DNA from: Oscheius sp. JU75 | Lineage: Eukaryota; Nematoda; Chromadorea; Rhabditida; Rhabditidae | Assembly (NCBI GenBank): GCA_037178855.1 | Contig: JASJZC010000002.1 | Span: 4,092,001-4,156,000, forward strand | Length of the DNA stretch: 64,000 nt | Reading direction: 5' to 3' | Shown here: positions 45,703 through 57,390 of the stretch, in pieces | How positions within the stretch are numbered: position 1 is the stretch's first letter | Layout: each line of letters starts with the position of its first letter | The notes under the pieces: model-generated | Told to the model about the DNA's origin: nothing | Databases searched by the model: none | Seen by the model: only the letters and a program-made list of their open reading frames with translations | Position numbers and translations under genes: made by a program

Positions 45703-47773
45703 ACCGTCAGAATTGAGCTCAAATGAATTTGGTTTGAAAAAAGGGACAAGTTAACGAGGGAAGGAGTTTCTCAATCGTCTGTAACTCAATTACAACGTCA
45801 AAGATTGTCAATGATCGGAAACTAATTTCAGTTTCTCGGGAAGTAGAAAGGTGGCAAACTCACAGGAACTTCTAGAAGAGGTGTGAGGTTTAGAAACGCT
45901 GTCAAAACACTGGAGAAAAATGGCAACTTTGGACGATGAACGTCTACCGTTAAAATGCATGGATGAGGCGTTCGTCAAGCGACAAATTCCCATGAAGATG
46001 CTTTTACGCCTTTGCTCGACGACCACAACAAGCATACGAGGATACATTTCGATCATGGCTCGCAATTGGGCAGAAAATCAACCTACTCTAAAAGCGGGAA
46101 CTCGAAAAAAAGGGGTTCGAAACACTTTATTAGATTAGAAGGTACGAGGAGGAAGTGAGAGGAGATTTCATCGAGACTAATTTTAAGACAAGTGCATGTA
46201 GGAGAAGAAAAAAGTAGAAACGTCATAATAGTATGCAGAGAAACTGCAGAAGAATCTTCCCCAAGTTATGATAAACGAGCAAAGTTGGTGACGCACATTC
46301 AGTTTTTGGGTCATCCAGAGGCAGGGAATAAGAGTCAAGAACTTCTATGAGTACTGGAACCTAGACGGTCAAACAACTCTAAAAGGAAAAACCACTTTGT
46401 GAGCTCTGTGACGATTGTTGACCAGCTGCGAGAGGAAAATTTGATAAATGGTCGACCGATGGAGGTGTCAATCTCGCCCTCTCCCTCATTCCGAAGCAAA
46501 ACGGGAAGAATGCAGCTGGCTGACTCTCTTCCACACCGCTGAGTCCAAAGAGAGAGGAGGAGTCATCCTGGACATACTCTTCCCGTTTTACAACCCTGTC
46601 AATCCTTCGAATTTCTGGTCGCAAAATGACTAATTGGTCTGGGGTGTCCTTCCAAACAGCCAGTCAAAAGTTCGTTTCTTTTTTCTTGAGCTAATGAAAA
46701 GTAGCTCACCAAGAGTTCTTAGAACACAGAACACTTATACGTTGGCTTGAGATAGGGACCAAGGAACAAAAACAAACTGGAATGGTTCTGTATAGTTCAG
46801 AAGAAACCAAAAGGAAGAATATCAGCTGGATCCTCGCAACTACTGGAAGACTAACTAGAGGCATTCTTGGCTACCAATGTTAGCTGATTGCTTGGACACA
46901 GAAAGAGAGTCAAAGTGTTCTCCCTCTGAAGAGAGTGGTTTTTGATTTGACGATGATGAGGGCCAGATAAAAGAGCTACTTTCAGGAAGAGAGTGAACGA
47001 AAAACAGCCGACTGGGGAGACATAACCACTACGCATCGTTGCTTCTCAAAAGTTGTCTCTGTCCCGTTCCAAATTAGGCACGGAACTTTGGATTACACAT
47101 CTAGTTCGAGTTTCTGGTTGCTCTCTGGCTCAACGATCCCCTATAATCTTTAGCTCAAGTTTAAACAAACATCAAAAACAAATGGCTCCCACTTGTAGAG
47201 ATGATCAGACAAGCCACCTAATTATGACTTGCCAAATTTCGTCAACTCTGCAAGAACACCAATTTCGGGGGAAATTCAATGGAACCAGTGCAAGGACAGG
47301 GGAGGCAACATCTTTGTATGTGTCAGACGCAGAAAAAGAGAGACATCTTTCTCGCACTGATGAGCCGAATTTGTCTAATGAAGCATCGTCCGCGTTCGCA
47401 AAAGAGAGAGCTGCGATTTCAAAGCGAGAGAGAGAGAAGAAAGCTGGCCTTTGGTCATAAATCTCGTTTCTTCGATCCGGAGCCCACACTCCCATAACTG
47501 ACATCTTTCTCAAGGGGTGTGATAGATGGCTCGAAATTTTAATCAAGATCCAGAAAAAAAGGGTGCACAAAGTCAAAATGTGGGAGAGGTCCCCCACTGT
47601 GCTAGGGAACAATGAATAAATGTGTCTTTTTGATCTTTTTGTGCCATTCTCGGAGCAAATTAGGAGGTCAAAATTGTTGCGATGCTGGTCTTTGCAGAGT
47701 CAAATGTGAACTGAATCGGATAACTTTATTCTGTTCAATATGCACAGATATTGGATTCTCACAATCTCTTCTT
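45703..47773. other. Interval without a supported gene
   Basis: Open frames here (for example 45920-46138 plus, 46379-46624 minus, 47053-47460 plus) are short and match no domain I know. None has flanking splice sites that extend it. The interval may hold promoter and 3' regions of its neighbours. Confidence 0.4.
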
Positions 47774-49757
47774 CTAGTATCCTGGGGCTGTTCGCGGAGC
47801 AGGGCAGTGCTCGCATCCTCCTCCAGGGCCTCTATCACCGCTCGGACCGTCTTCTCCGGGTCCTCCAGGAGCTCCATCAGCTCCGGGTTGTCCACTATCT
47901 CCTGGAGGGCCAGAAGAGCCATCCTTGCCTGGAGATCCAGGTGGTCCTGGTGTTCCGGCAGGGCCCAGAGGTCCACGAAGACCAGGAGAACCAGGCTCTC
48001 CATCGGGACCGGGAACTTCCTTGAGAGTACCTGGCTGTCCAGGCGGACCAGCATTTCCTGGAGCACCGTCCTTGCCGGGCGGTCCTGGAGGTCCGAGTGG
48101 TCCATTGGGGCCTCGACTGCCTCCGTCAGCAGGTTTTCCAGGCGCTCCAGCATTTCCGTTAGCTCCTTTTAGTCCGGGGTTTCCAGCAGGTCCGGGAGGT
48201 CCAGCAGGGCAGTCGAAACAGAAGTCGTGATGAGGAGCAGGAGTAGGTTCAGGTCCATCGGCACCATTATTGCCAGGAGGACCAGCTGCTCCATCCGAGC
48301 CATCCTTTCCGTTGTCTCCTGGCTGTCCAGGCGGCCCCTAAAATTTTCGTAAAATAGCCTAACTGTCTCCAAACCTGTGGAGAGACTCCACAGCCACAAC
48401 AGCCTCCCTGATGTCCTGGGGCTGGTGCTTCAACGGCTGCCGTGTATCCAGTGGCGGTGTATCCTGCTTGCCTCCGACTACGAGCAGCGCCTCCCCCGCT
48501 CACTTGCGCCATCACCTAAACAGCCTTTTTGTGTCGAATGTGATTCGGGCGAACACGTTTTTCTGAACATGCGCATAGTGTCTCCGTCTACGTTTGTTTG
48601 GAAAAAGCCGCGAATCGTCTGGATGGACGCAGGAGGCGCGATCTAATTGACTCTCTCCAATGTGTATGGCGCCCCAGCACAGGAACTGGCAAGACCACTT
48701 TACCGGTGGGGACGATTAGAGAAGCAAGCAGGGGAGGTGGTAGAATTGAGGAACGGGTTGGAAAAGCTAAGGGGAGCAGAAAAATACAAATATTTTCCCA
48801 AAGTGGAAGTCAACAAACCTGCGTCCTGGTGATCTCCCTCCAAATGTTGCCTGATCTCGACTTGCAGAAATTCAGTTCACTGAAAACGTTATTAGACTAT
48901 TCTACCGTTACAATTTGCAAGAAGCGTCTGCACTAGTCAACTCTAATCTGAGATAATACTTGACAATGTTTGTGGACTTTTCTATCGAGACAAGTCAAGC
49001 TAATAGTCTACAGTTACATGGTTTGCAAATAACAGAGATTGCTAGCTCGTGGAGACTTCTGTTCATTAGTCGACAGTTTAGTCTTTTTTTTAAAGTTACT
49101 CGCTTAGTGTTTGTGCTTATCTATTTGGAGTTATTATAAACGTGTCTACTTTCTTTTCTTGCTCAATAAAACCGCCGACTAGACGGCGAAACCGACTGGT
49201 TTGACTGAGTTTGTTTTGCCAGAAACCAGCTGGAAAGTAATCTACACGACATCATCCAATATCCAATGAACATACTTATCCACTCGCGGAAGAAGTAATG
49301 ATGTATTATCGAGGGTATAATTGGGAGGGTAGATGGGTACTTGGTCACAGATATACTGTGCCTAGTACTGACTCTTTGGATTACCGTCAAAGTTGTTGCA
49401 GCATTCGCTATCTGATTTTTGTAACCAACGTTTCGAACAGAAGCTTTCAAGATTCTCGAAGAAATGTTCACAAAGTGTTTCCAATTTCGCGCTTGTTTGG
49501 GACTTTGGTACAAGGAAGTTCACGTAAAAAAAACCCCTGATATCAAATAAAATACTCACCTCTGCATCACTGACTGCATATGCTGTAGATAGTTGTAAAC
49601 TAGAGGCACAGAAACGACGCATACTAAAGTGGCAATAGTAGAAATTGAGACTCCGATGAAGGCGACCCTAAACAAGAGTATAACAACAACAAAAAAAGAA
49701 CAAAAACCTCCTGAGGGACTGTGCCTCCTGTTTGAGACGCTTTTCTTCGTCGGCCAT
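47774..49757 (-). CDS. Cuticle collagen
   Basis: ATG 49757 opens [17 protein letters not shown], then the nematode cuticle-collagen N-terminal helix ([20 protein letters not shown]) and [16 protein letters not shown] long intron (from about 49570 or 49440 down to 48520) contains dispersed repeat family 2. The exon at 48519-48376 has RSRRQAGY, which fits the furin-type homology box (RxxR) of cuticle collagens, and CCGCGVSPQ. The Gly-X-Y region runs from 48336 down with interruptions ([14 protein letters not shown]) and ends [16 protein letters not shown] at 47774. Such collagens are secreted by the hypodermis and crosslinked into the cuticle. The exon structure between 49570 and 48520 is not fully resolved. 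Confidence 0.85.
48901..48975 (-). repeat. Dispersed repeat family 2, copy 2
   Basis: Read on the minus strand, this gives ACAAACATTGTCAAGTATTA and continues parallel to 43772-43850. It lies in the long intron of the cuticle collagen gene. Confidence 0.75.
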
Positions 49758-50185
49758 AGTAGTGCCGTCGGCGACTTGACGCCTCTGGCTTTTATACGAA
49801 AGTCACGCCCCCAAATGTCTCTATCGCATTGTTTGAGGTAGTGAAAGAGACTGTCTGGGAGGGGAAGAAACTGTAAGCTGATCTTGGAGTTGGTTATGAT
49901 ATAAGTCCCCCTCCCTCAATCAGAATACCAGATCCGCTCTACCCCAGCTTTCTGGCCTTCTCAGCTTCAGTCCACCATCACATTGTATCAATCAGCAGTC
50001 CAAAACAGTCCTGCCGACACTTACCGCCCCAAAAAAGGATAACTTAGAACTTCTAACTTGAACTACAAACTCGTGTACATCAAATAATTGGCAACTAATC
50101 ACTTTTTGCTTTTGTTTAAAAAGTCAATGCAAATTGGCAAACAAACAAACAGAGTACACTATCACTTTTTAAAAATAGTTAAAGG

Positions 50186-50283
50186 GAGCATAAGAGGCAT
50201 CCAAAATCAATTTCTACAGTAACCTAAAACTCGTTATCCCTGACATGTTGCTTCAGTTTGGACTGTTTTGACAGGCTGTCTCA
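50186..50283 (+). repeat. Dispersed repeat family 1, copy B
   Basis: AGCATAAGAGGCATCCAAAA begins a stretch that follows copy A (3694-3800, minus strand) through CTCGTTATCCCTGACATG to GGACTGTTTTGACAG. It lies in the collagen gene's upstream region and lacks the perfect hairpin of copy A. Confidence 0.7.
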
Positions 50284-50693
50284 ATTGGAACTTAAGAACC
50301 TCTCCTGTTTACAATACATGTAACGTCCACACCACCTCGCACTGTATAACAAAGTAAGAGTCATTAATGCAACTCATTCTGTTGTATAAAAGATTTCGTG
50401 TCCGTTATTCTCCCACTACTGTTGAGATCTTTGAGCGACAAAAGGTCTTTTCCACTTTGATGCTGCCGGAAATTAGCCTCACTACGAGACGAATCTCGAG
50501 TGACCGGCCGCTGATCCTGTCCTCACGTAGCAAAAGTCTTTTCGGCTCTAAGATCGTCATCAAACTGCCATCAAAGTTTGTTGCCAGTCTGGAAGTAGGG
50601 GCTGCTATTGGGCGATAGGATCTTCACAGCCTTCGAATTACTCACAGGAGGACTAGTTTGCCAAGGCGGGGGAGTGAGATGACCAGCTGGAAT

Positions 50694-51171
50694 AATGAGA
50701 CAGAGGGATTTGTTTTCCACCATGTTTGCTCTTCGAACGAGCATTAGCCGTTTTTGTTTCGCTGGCAGCACCTGTGCTATCGGCCTATTTCAAGTTTCAT
50801 TCCTCTAATGCTATTGATCTTCTGTCTACTTTTTTCTTTTCTTCTTTTCGAAGCATCAGCCTGTGAGTTCCTATCAGTCTCCAATGGTTCATCTCGGTTC
50901 AGTAGAGAGGAAAGTTCTGTTCAGCAAACTGATCGACTTTCGCGGCGAAACTCTCGAATGTTTCAGTGAGGAGGGAACGCGATGTGAGGAAGGGCTCAGT
51001 CCGCTCGCCTATGCCCAAGTTCAAATCCAAATGTACTGTCTTCAGCCAGGACAGTTCAAGATCCATGACTGGAGTCAGATTGAAGACATCAAAGCCGCCG
51101 ACAATCTTCGAGCTACAGTAGAGAAGATCGACATTATTACTCTTTGTGGAATTGACGATTATTTACTGTAA
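50694..51171 (+). CDS. Small protein with a mitochondrial-type presequence
   Basis: The first exon from ATG 50694 reads MRQRDLFSTMFALRTSISRF and CFAGSTCAIGLFQ: basic, serine- and phenylalanine-rich, like a mitochondrial targeting peptide. A GTTTCATT..GCATCAG intron joins in frame to a soluble part: PMVHLGSVERKVLFSKLIDF, then YCLQPGQFKIHDWSQIEDIK and ATVEKIDIITLCGIDDYLL. The length (about 140 residues) and the acidic late helix are faintly like an acyl-carrier protein, but the serine attachment motif is not visible, so I do not assign it. An alternative start is at 50721. Confidence 0.5.
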
Positions 51172-51857
51172 GAAGAGGAGGTAATTCAGTGCATCCGAAC
51201 GCTTGCTATTAAAACGTTCCTTTCCTCGAGATCAAGAAGATTCTCAGTGGCAAGTGGAACGACCAGTCCTACCCGTAAAGCCTTGTAGGCCTGTTGGAGT
51301 CCTTCCTAAACTCGGGTTTAGTGATAGTACCTACATCAGTCAACTCCCCCAACACCAAATGATTCTTCGATCCGTCCGAAAAAAAAAACTCCACACCGGT
51401 CCACGCGCGTCGTGGATGACGTACAAATAATTCCAGCTAGTCGATGAAGACATGCAATACAAGATTCCACTAATCAAACAGCTCAATTCTACAGTCTCAA
51501 CCAGCTAAAATTGATGTATACAGATTTAAACAATGCAATCTAAACTAACTTCGGTCTAATGCTGGCTATAAAAAAATAACATTTTCATTAAATACAAGTA
51601 AAACATATTCCACAAAAATATAAAGAAAAACAATTACAGATCTATATCTTCTTCGGTGGGTAGTTAAACTGGCGAGATCCATCTCTTTCTTTTCTTCTTC
51701 CACCACCCACAAAGACTTTTTCTTCGCGCGCACTCATGAGTTCTCATGAGTGCTGCAACTCCACAAATATCCTTGTCGTCTTCTCTCCATTCTGGTTCAC
51801 AGTAGATATGGAAATCGGGTTCGGCCGTGTTGATGTGGAACTCTAAGTAGGGCTTGA

Positions 51858-53096
51858 ATGCTCAAATCAACAGAGCTTCTTGCGTCCGAACCTGTTGCTT
51901 GCTCATTGGTCCAAATCGCAGATCTCGGATGCAACTCAATCAACAGAACAAAGACAGAAGAAAGCAGTGGATGCTGTTCTTACCGGTCATTCTCGCCTAT
52001 TGTTTTTGGACGGTCCAGGAGGATCGGGAAAGACCTACTGTTACCACAAGCTGAAGGCGTCTGGGAAAAAAGTCATGTGTACTGCTTGAACTGGCATAGC
52101 CGCAAATCTGCTTCCGAATGGACGTACAATTGCATCATCCTTCAAACTGAATGTTTCTGCCAATTCTGAAAGCAGCTCTGTGAAGCCTAGTACTGTGGAA
52201 GGACAGCGATTTTTATATTTGTCGGAAACCCTCTCCCATGAGGATTGTTTTTCCATCAAAGGACTTTGTTATCATTCTCGACGAATGCTCTATGCTTTCT
52301 GTCAAGGTCATAGCCACGATCGACACTCTCTTCTTCGTGATGTTACCAATCTTAGCGTGTCCTTTGGTGGAAAAAAATCCTCATGGGAGGAGACTTCCGA
52401 CAAGTATAAGACTTTTTTTTTACTTCCTAAAAACATATTTCCGGGTCCTTTCAATACCGAACAAGCTCTGTGGAGCAGATGCGTTTTCCTGCTGTCTGAA
52501 AATGTCCCCACTACATGCGTGCTGCTGACAGTACCGTCGAATTCCGACAATTTCTTCTCGACGTCGGAGAGGACAAGCTGCCAAAGGATGGTGAAGGACG
52601 AATTCGAATCCCTGCAGAAATGCTGAGCTCTGAAAATTTGATCACAGAAGTTTTCGAGGGAATATTCGAAGATCCGGATCACATTAGCAAGCGGGCTATT
52701 CTCTGTCCAAAAAATGTCAATATTGATAAGATCAATCAGGAAGTCTTGAATGAGATGACAGGAACGAAGAAGGTCTTCCTTAATGCCGACAAAATTGAGA
52801 AGGAAAGTAAATCCGATCGTTTGAACTACACTTCGGAGTTCTTGGCCTTTCACTCTGGCCTTCAACCACATCGTTTGGAGCTGAAAGAGGGCTGTATTGT
52901 GATGCTGCTGCGGAACTTGAGTGTCACAGAGAGTATGTGCACGAGGCTTCAAGTAGTCAAGTACGGAGCCAACAATGCCATCCAGTGCGCATTCATTCAT
53001 GGACCTCGGAAAGGAGAAAAGGTCGTCATTCCAAGAATTGATTTGCTCTCCAATAAAGACTCAATCAAACTCAAACTGTTGACTCGTTTGTCTTGA
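51858..53096 (+). pseudogene. Decayed Helitron-type PIF1-like helicase
   Basis: Helicase motifs survive in scattered frames: RLLFLDGPGGSGKTYCYHKL (Walker A, 51995-52054); a TGA stop inside the next motif (A-stop-TGIAAN, 52087); FKLNVSANSESSSVKPSTVE; VIILDECSMLSVKVIATIDT (Walker B); ILMGGDFRQV at 52381-52410; then a long intact C-terminal exon 52515-53096 with AILCPKNVNIDKINQEVLNE and GCIVMLLRNLSVTESMC. The SSSVKP, GGDFRQ and LLRNL patterns are typical of Helitron helicases, not of cellular PIF1 at 12989-16468. No HUH Rep domain or Helitron termini are recognisable. Confidence 0.72.
52212..52410. repeat. Inverted duplication inside the Helitron helicase
   Basis: The segment 52212-52264 is the reverse complement of 52359-52410 at about 46 of 53 positions (core CTCCCATGAGGATT). 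The right copy encodes the conserved GGK..GGDFRQ motif in sense; the left copy is extra sequence between KPSTVEGQ and the Walker B region. Confidence 0.8.
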
Positions 53097-53217
53097 CTTG
53101 TCTACTCTGTTCCTGAACAACACTTGCGGCAGAAAAGGCAGAAATGACAGACGGGGTAACTCTGACATCACCCCTTTTGCTAGTTGTAAAGGTAGGATAA
53201 CAAGTTGGTGCTTTTGT

Positions 53218-53576
53218 TCATGGATTCGAGGCTATCGTCAAAAGGGGGAGAGGTAGGAAAGAGTCACCTTCTACAGTAAATATCACGACTTCGTCATATG
53301 GCTGTAACACCAAGGCATCTTTTAGGTCCAAGCATTTAGGGGAAGTATTAGGTGCCTCTGAAATACAAAAGTGGAACTCACATGAGATACCAGCTGTTTC
53401 CCAATTTTGTTGTCGGGTAAGTTCAAAAGAATATCTCTCTCACTACAGTTTGATCCCGGAGAAGGAATGGAAAAGATCGCGTCCATTCTTGATCTATAGT
53501 GTTTCCATAATCTAGGGCGCCAGTGCGGCGCTAGTTTACACACCTTAAAAGAGTGGTCTGCCGTCTTCAGTCTCAT
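53218..53576 (-). CDS. Small unrecognised protein, head-to-head with the next gene
   Basis: From ATG 53576, MRLKTADHSFKV joins across a GTGTAA..TATAG intron to SRMDAIFSIPSPGSNCSERD, ILLNLPDNKIGKQLVSH, a second short intron, and CLDLKDALVLQPYDEVVIFT ending at 53218. About 95 residues. Frame is kept through both joins. An internal ATG (MDAIFSI) is an alternative start. No domain recognised. Confidence 0.4.
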
Positions 53577-53600
53577 CCCACCCCTCCCTCACAGTCAAGC

Positions 53601-53933
53601 ATGTTCAACAACCGTATCTCATCCGATGAAATTTCTCTCAGCGAGGCCATCAGTACAGCCCAGATGCACGACGAGGCTCTCGCCCGGTATCAGAGCATGT
53701 CAACTCCTGGATCCAGTCCGTAAGTTCCTTGCCGATATTCATCTTTCTACCACATGTAATCAACTTCTTGCTTTCCATTCATTTATCTTTGGTATTTCAG
53801 ATACGGCGAACTACCCAGGACAACGTTAGTCGATATCCGATTCCAGCACCTCACACAGATTGTTGGCCGAGAGAATGAACGAGGAGCTAATCTCTTAGCG
53901 GACGTCTTCAACAGGAGTAAGGACTCGAAATAA
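53601..53933 (+). CDS. Small two-exon protein of unknown function
   Basis: Exons 53601-53719 and 53801-53933 encode about 83 residues: MFNNRISSDEISLSEAISTA, ALARYQSMSTPGSSPYGELP, DIRFQHLTQIVGRENERGAN, ending NRSKDSK. CTCACAG lies seven bases before the ATG, a possible spliced-leader acceptor. AATAAA follows the stop at 53951. It is mostly helical and polar, with no signal or membrane segment. I do not recognise it. Confidence 0.55.
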
Positions 53934-54250
53934 TAGCCAGTTTGCTTTAATAAAGTACTCAGCCGATAGTCTATTTCTTGAGATGGTAGCTATTAGTATT
54001 ACATGAACGGCTGGCTCTGTGCGTTTTTGTGATGTGCCGATACTGACAGATCTTTGATACCGTTCCAAAGTGGACGAGGAGCGAAGGTATGCACAAGGTC
54101 AGCACGAAAAAATGTTCGAAACTTACGTAGAGTTTGTCTCTAGACTAAACAGATCCTACTTTCGAATACGGGAACGAATCTTCGAAAATTCTCTGGAAAC
54201 TGCGCCTAGCAACTGAACTTCCAGTCTTCTGTCTTCAGTCAAAGTATTCG

Positions 54251-54960
54251 ATGTTCCCGTGTCTTTTGTCCTTTCTCTTGGGAAATACAGCTTCCCAATG
54301 GCTACCAACAGACGACAATCCGCCTCACAACTGTCCGAACTCTGCAGTCTGTGCTCCCTTTGTTACTTGGAACGATACAACTTTGTCCTGCCTCCAAATG
54401 TGTTTGTCAGCCAGGAACTACTGGTCCCGACTGTGAAAGTAGGACTCTTTTCTATGTTTCAGTCAAAAGCTCAGTAATTGATCAGTGCGCCGAGAATCCT
54501 TGTCCAAAAGTCTTAATGCACTTTAATTGTACTTCCGGAATTGGCACTTATCAATGCGACTGTTCACCCGATTACACTGGTGCAAAGTGTGACACTCGTT
54601 AGCCTTTCTTACTACTGGATTGACAAAATTGGTTTAGCTATAGCCTCAGTATGTGCCAACAATCCTTGTTTCAATGGAGGGACATGCAAGACTACTCATG
54701 GGGTGAAGTACACTTGTCAGACTTGACAGACTATCTCGCTCCCAATTGTCAATGTAAACAATTTTGTCGATGAAAAAGGTCAAAAAGCCTAGACAAGAAT
54801 CCGTGTACTAAAGACACTTGCGATTTTCACGGAAAATGCTCGACGCTCTACGACGGTCAGACTTTTACTGTACTTGCGACTACGAGTGGGTTGGACGATA
54901 TTGTGGCGTTCGTGTGACGCTATGGAGTAAGAAGAGGTCTTTATTTTTTTATAGTAAGTA
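54251..54960 (+). CDS. EGF-repeat protein, probably secreted, 3' end unclear
   Basis: ATG 54251 opens MFPCLLSFLLGNTASQW, a plausible signal peptide. Cysteine-rich repeats follow in successive short exons: CVCQPGTTGPDCE; QCAENPCPKVLMHFNCTSGI with YQCDCSPDYTGAKC; CANNPCFNGGTCKTTHGVKY; and DTCDFHGKCSTLYDG with YCTCDYEWVGRYCGV. These fit EGF-like modules (six-cysteine pattern, C-x-C-x5-G-x2-C ends). The frame is lost after 54930, and a mariner element begins at 54972, so the gene may be interrupted or end here. Confidence 0.65.
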
Positions 54961-54971
54961 CGTTTATCCTA

Positions 54972-56211
54972 TTGGGTTGGCAGCTAAGTCTTTTCGCTTT
55001 TTCAAACGCAAAATTTTATTGACTTCCAAACAACTTTTTCATTTGTTGTAATTACCATTATGATGTACCACGGCTGCCCATTTCACAGGTAGCTTACGGT
55101 TGCCACGCTCGTAGAACACCTTGGGTTTCGATGCGAAGAAGTTTGTCAACTTGGTTTTAAGTGCGCCGTCGGAATCGAACTATTGTCCTCCAATCTCGTA
55201 GTTGAGAGTTTGGAACAGATAATAGTCGGAAGGGGCAAGGTTCGGACTATAAGGAGGATGGGATAGAATCTCCCAACCCAGGTCGTGGATCCCGGAGCTA
55301 GTGAGTTTGGCAACATGGGGGCGCGCGTTGTTCATCTGCAGGATGACTTTCGACTTCAGCGGTCGTTCCTGACGAAGTGCAACGGCAACCTTTTCAAGTT
55401 GCTGGCTGTATATGGCGGCCGTAAGGGTAGTTCCAGCATCCCGCAATTCCCAGTGCACCACTCCTTCGATATCCCAGAAAACACAGAGTATAATCTTCTT
55501 TAATGAGTGTCGGGTTTCACATCAGGACTTGGTGTCTGCTCTGGACCCACCCATTGACGCTTCCTTTGGAAGTTTACCGACGTTACCCACTTCTCATTCC
55601 TCGTCACCAGGCGTGGTAAAAAGGATTTCCTTTCATATCTGGACAGGAGAGAATGGGCGACGGACATACGCTGCCACTTCTGGGTGTCACTGAGGTCATG
55701 CGGCAACCAAGTGCCCAGTTTTTTCATAAATCTCAATTGCTTCAAATGATGTTCCACTGCAGCATGACTGACAAACAGTGCCTCTGCTAGTTCACGGGTA
55801 GTCTGACGATTGTTCTCGTTCACAAGCTGCAGCAGCTTCGATTCATCAAAAGTTGACCTTGGCTCTTCTTCGACACTTTGTCCCCAGACCGAAAGCGATA
55901 GAGCCACAACTGGCATACCCTCGTAGACGTCGTCCCTTGGCCATAAACATCATTGATATCAGCCGCCGTTTGGGCTCCATTCGTGCCTTTGAGGAACTCA
56001 TGTCGCAGATCGTAGGGTGGCAGGTCATCAATAGTCCGGATCAAATCGAACAGAGAATAGAGAATAAGAAGAAGGGAAGCGGTGTCTTGCATGGTGGTGG
56101 TAGAGGGTTGAGTGAGCAACACGAGGTGCTATAACCAATAGCTCGGCCGTTGTCGTAAACAAGGCAGGGGACATATTTACAAAAAGCGAAAAGACTTATT
56201 TACCAACCCAA
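54972..56211 (-). mobile_element. Mariner (DD34D) transposon with inactivated transposase
   Basis: Ends TTGGGTTGG...CCAACCCAA with TA on each side (54970-54971 and 56212-56213) and a shared AAGTCTTTTCGCTTTTT segment form the terminal repeats. The minus-strand transposase is in at least three pieces: LRHEFLKGTNGAQTAADIND near 55990; LLQLVNENNRQTTRELAEAL and HLKQLRFMKKLGTWLPHDLS (55850-55690); and WEILSHPPYSPNLAPSDYYL (55280-55215). The first two catalytic Asp positions both read Asn (TRNEKW, QMNNARPH); the third Asp (APSD) remains. Frameshifts and the double loss show that it is dead. Confidence 0.92.
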
Positions 56212-56213
56212 TA

Positions 56214-57390
56214 GAAAAGCAGAAATTGTTAAAACTTCTAAAATTGTTCTTTGACGTACTTCTTCTGGAGAGCCGATGCTGCGAATGGAGCTCGCTCTGG
56301 CTTCTGCTCCTTTTATAGTCTCTCTTTTCCATATCTTGTCGGGGTTATTTTGACAAGACAATACAAAAAGTCAATTATTGCTAGTAGAAAAACTTTTGTC
56401 CTTGTTTAGTTAGGAAATTTTGTTGTTGTTATATAATTAGGTAACTTCTTGCTGAAAATTTTGGAAACCCTCTGATGGAAAAGCAAAGAACTGGTAATAG
56501 ATACACTTCAAAGTTCTGGAATCGGAGCGATGGAGGGTCAGAACACTAGGTTTACTACTGATTAGCCGTCTACGACGCCTTTGCCGTCTCTTAGTCTTGA
56601 CTATATATCGAAAACAGGCGGCTGCGCCACTTTCTTCAATAGCAGAAGTTCCCAAATTTCCAACAAAGCTAATTTGTCAACTTATTTCCGCTCAAAGTCA
56701 CGACACTGAATAAGATTTCTAGTAATACTTCCTCAAGTTCGTGTTGCCTTGAGTGAATCTATTGACAAACTGACAGAACATTGGTTGAACCGGCTATCTC
56801 AGTGCTGGGATCGAACTCTCTTCAACTCTCAAGAAGACTCCCAAAACCAAGAAAATGTAATAGCTGTCTCGATTAGATATGGAGTCAAACAGAGAAAGAG
56901 CGAATATCTCCCTCTCTCTTTTTGTATTCAAAAGCCCTGTCACAACAGTAACATTTGTCTTTTCTAAACCGAGGTTCCAGTTTCCCGGAAGCAAAATGAC
57001 TGTTCTAATTGCTCGTCTGCCAATGTTGCGTCCTTGCCACAGGACTGTAAAGGGGAATTCCTCAGGAATAGGCAGCAGACAACAGGGGAAGAAATACGAA
57101 TGAATCCCTGGTCGAGTAGAAAAAAAAGCCTCCCGAATGACCCGATTGTGGCTGATCAAGTGAAGAAAGGACGAGAATCGAAATCGCTCGAGAGCCCGGA
57201 CTGATTTATAGCCGACAGACCGAGCAGCACCTGATGTACAAATAATTCCTTGCTTGAAGGGCTGCCTGCCTGAAGAGCTTGCTTTATTTGAGATATGTAT
57301 TGTGCACAGATTCTGAAGAAAAAAGCTCAAAGCTTGTTGATATCGTTCCATGATTCGGAATAGCTAGAATCTTGTTTTTTAAGCACAATT
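56214..57390. other. Interval without a supported gene
   Basis: A 185-codon minus-strand open frame (57351-56794) is the longest here. Its composition looks like non-coding sequence, and no splice or domain evidence supports it. Confidence 0.35.

Noticed and set aside
45920-46138. 72-codon plus-strand open frame starting MATLDDERLP
   Set aside because: It is short and unspliced with no domain or promoter signal; the opposite strand is also open over part of it.
47668-48172. Long open frames on both strands rich in Leu, Arg or Ser over the collagen
   Set aside because: They are shifted-frame readings of the Gly-X-Y repeats of the minus-strand collagen.
56794-57351. 185-codon open frame on the minus strand
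   Set aside because: It has no recognisable domain, signal peptide or flanking splice sites, and its composition looks random; long open frames of this size can occur by chance at this GC content.
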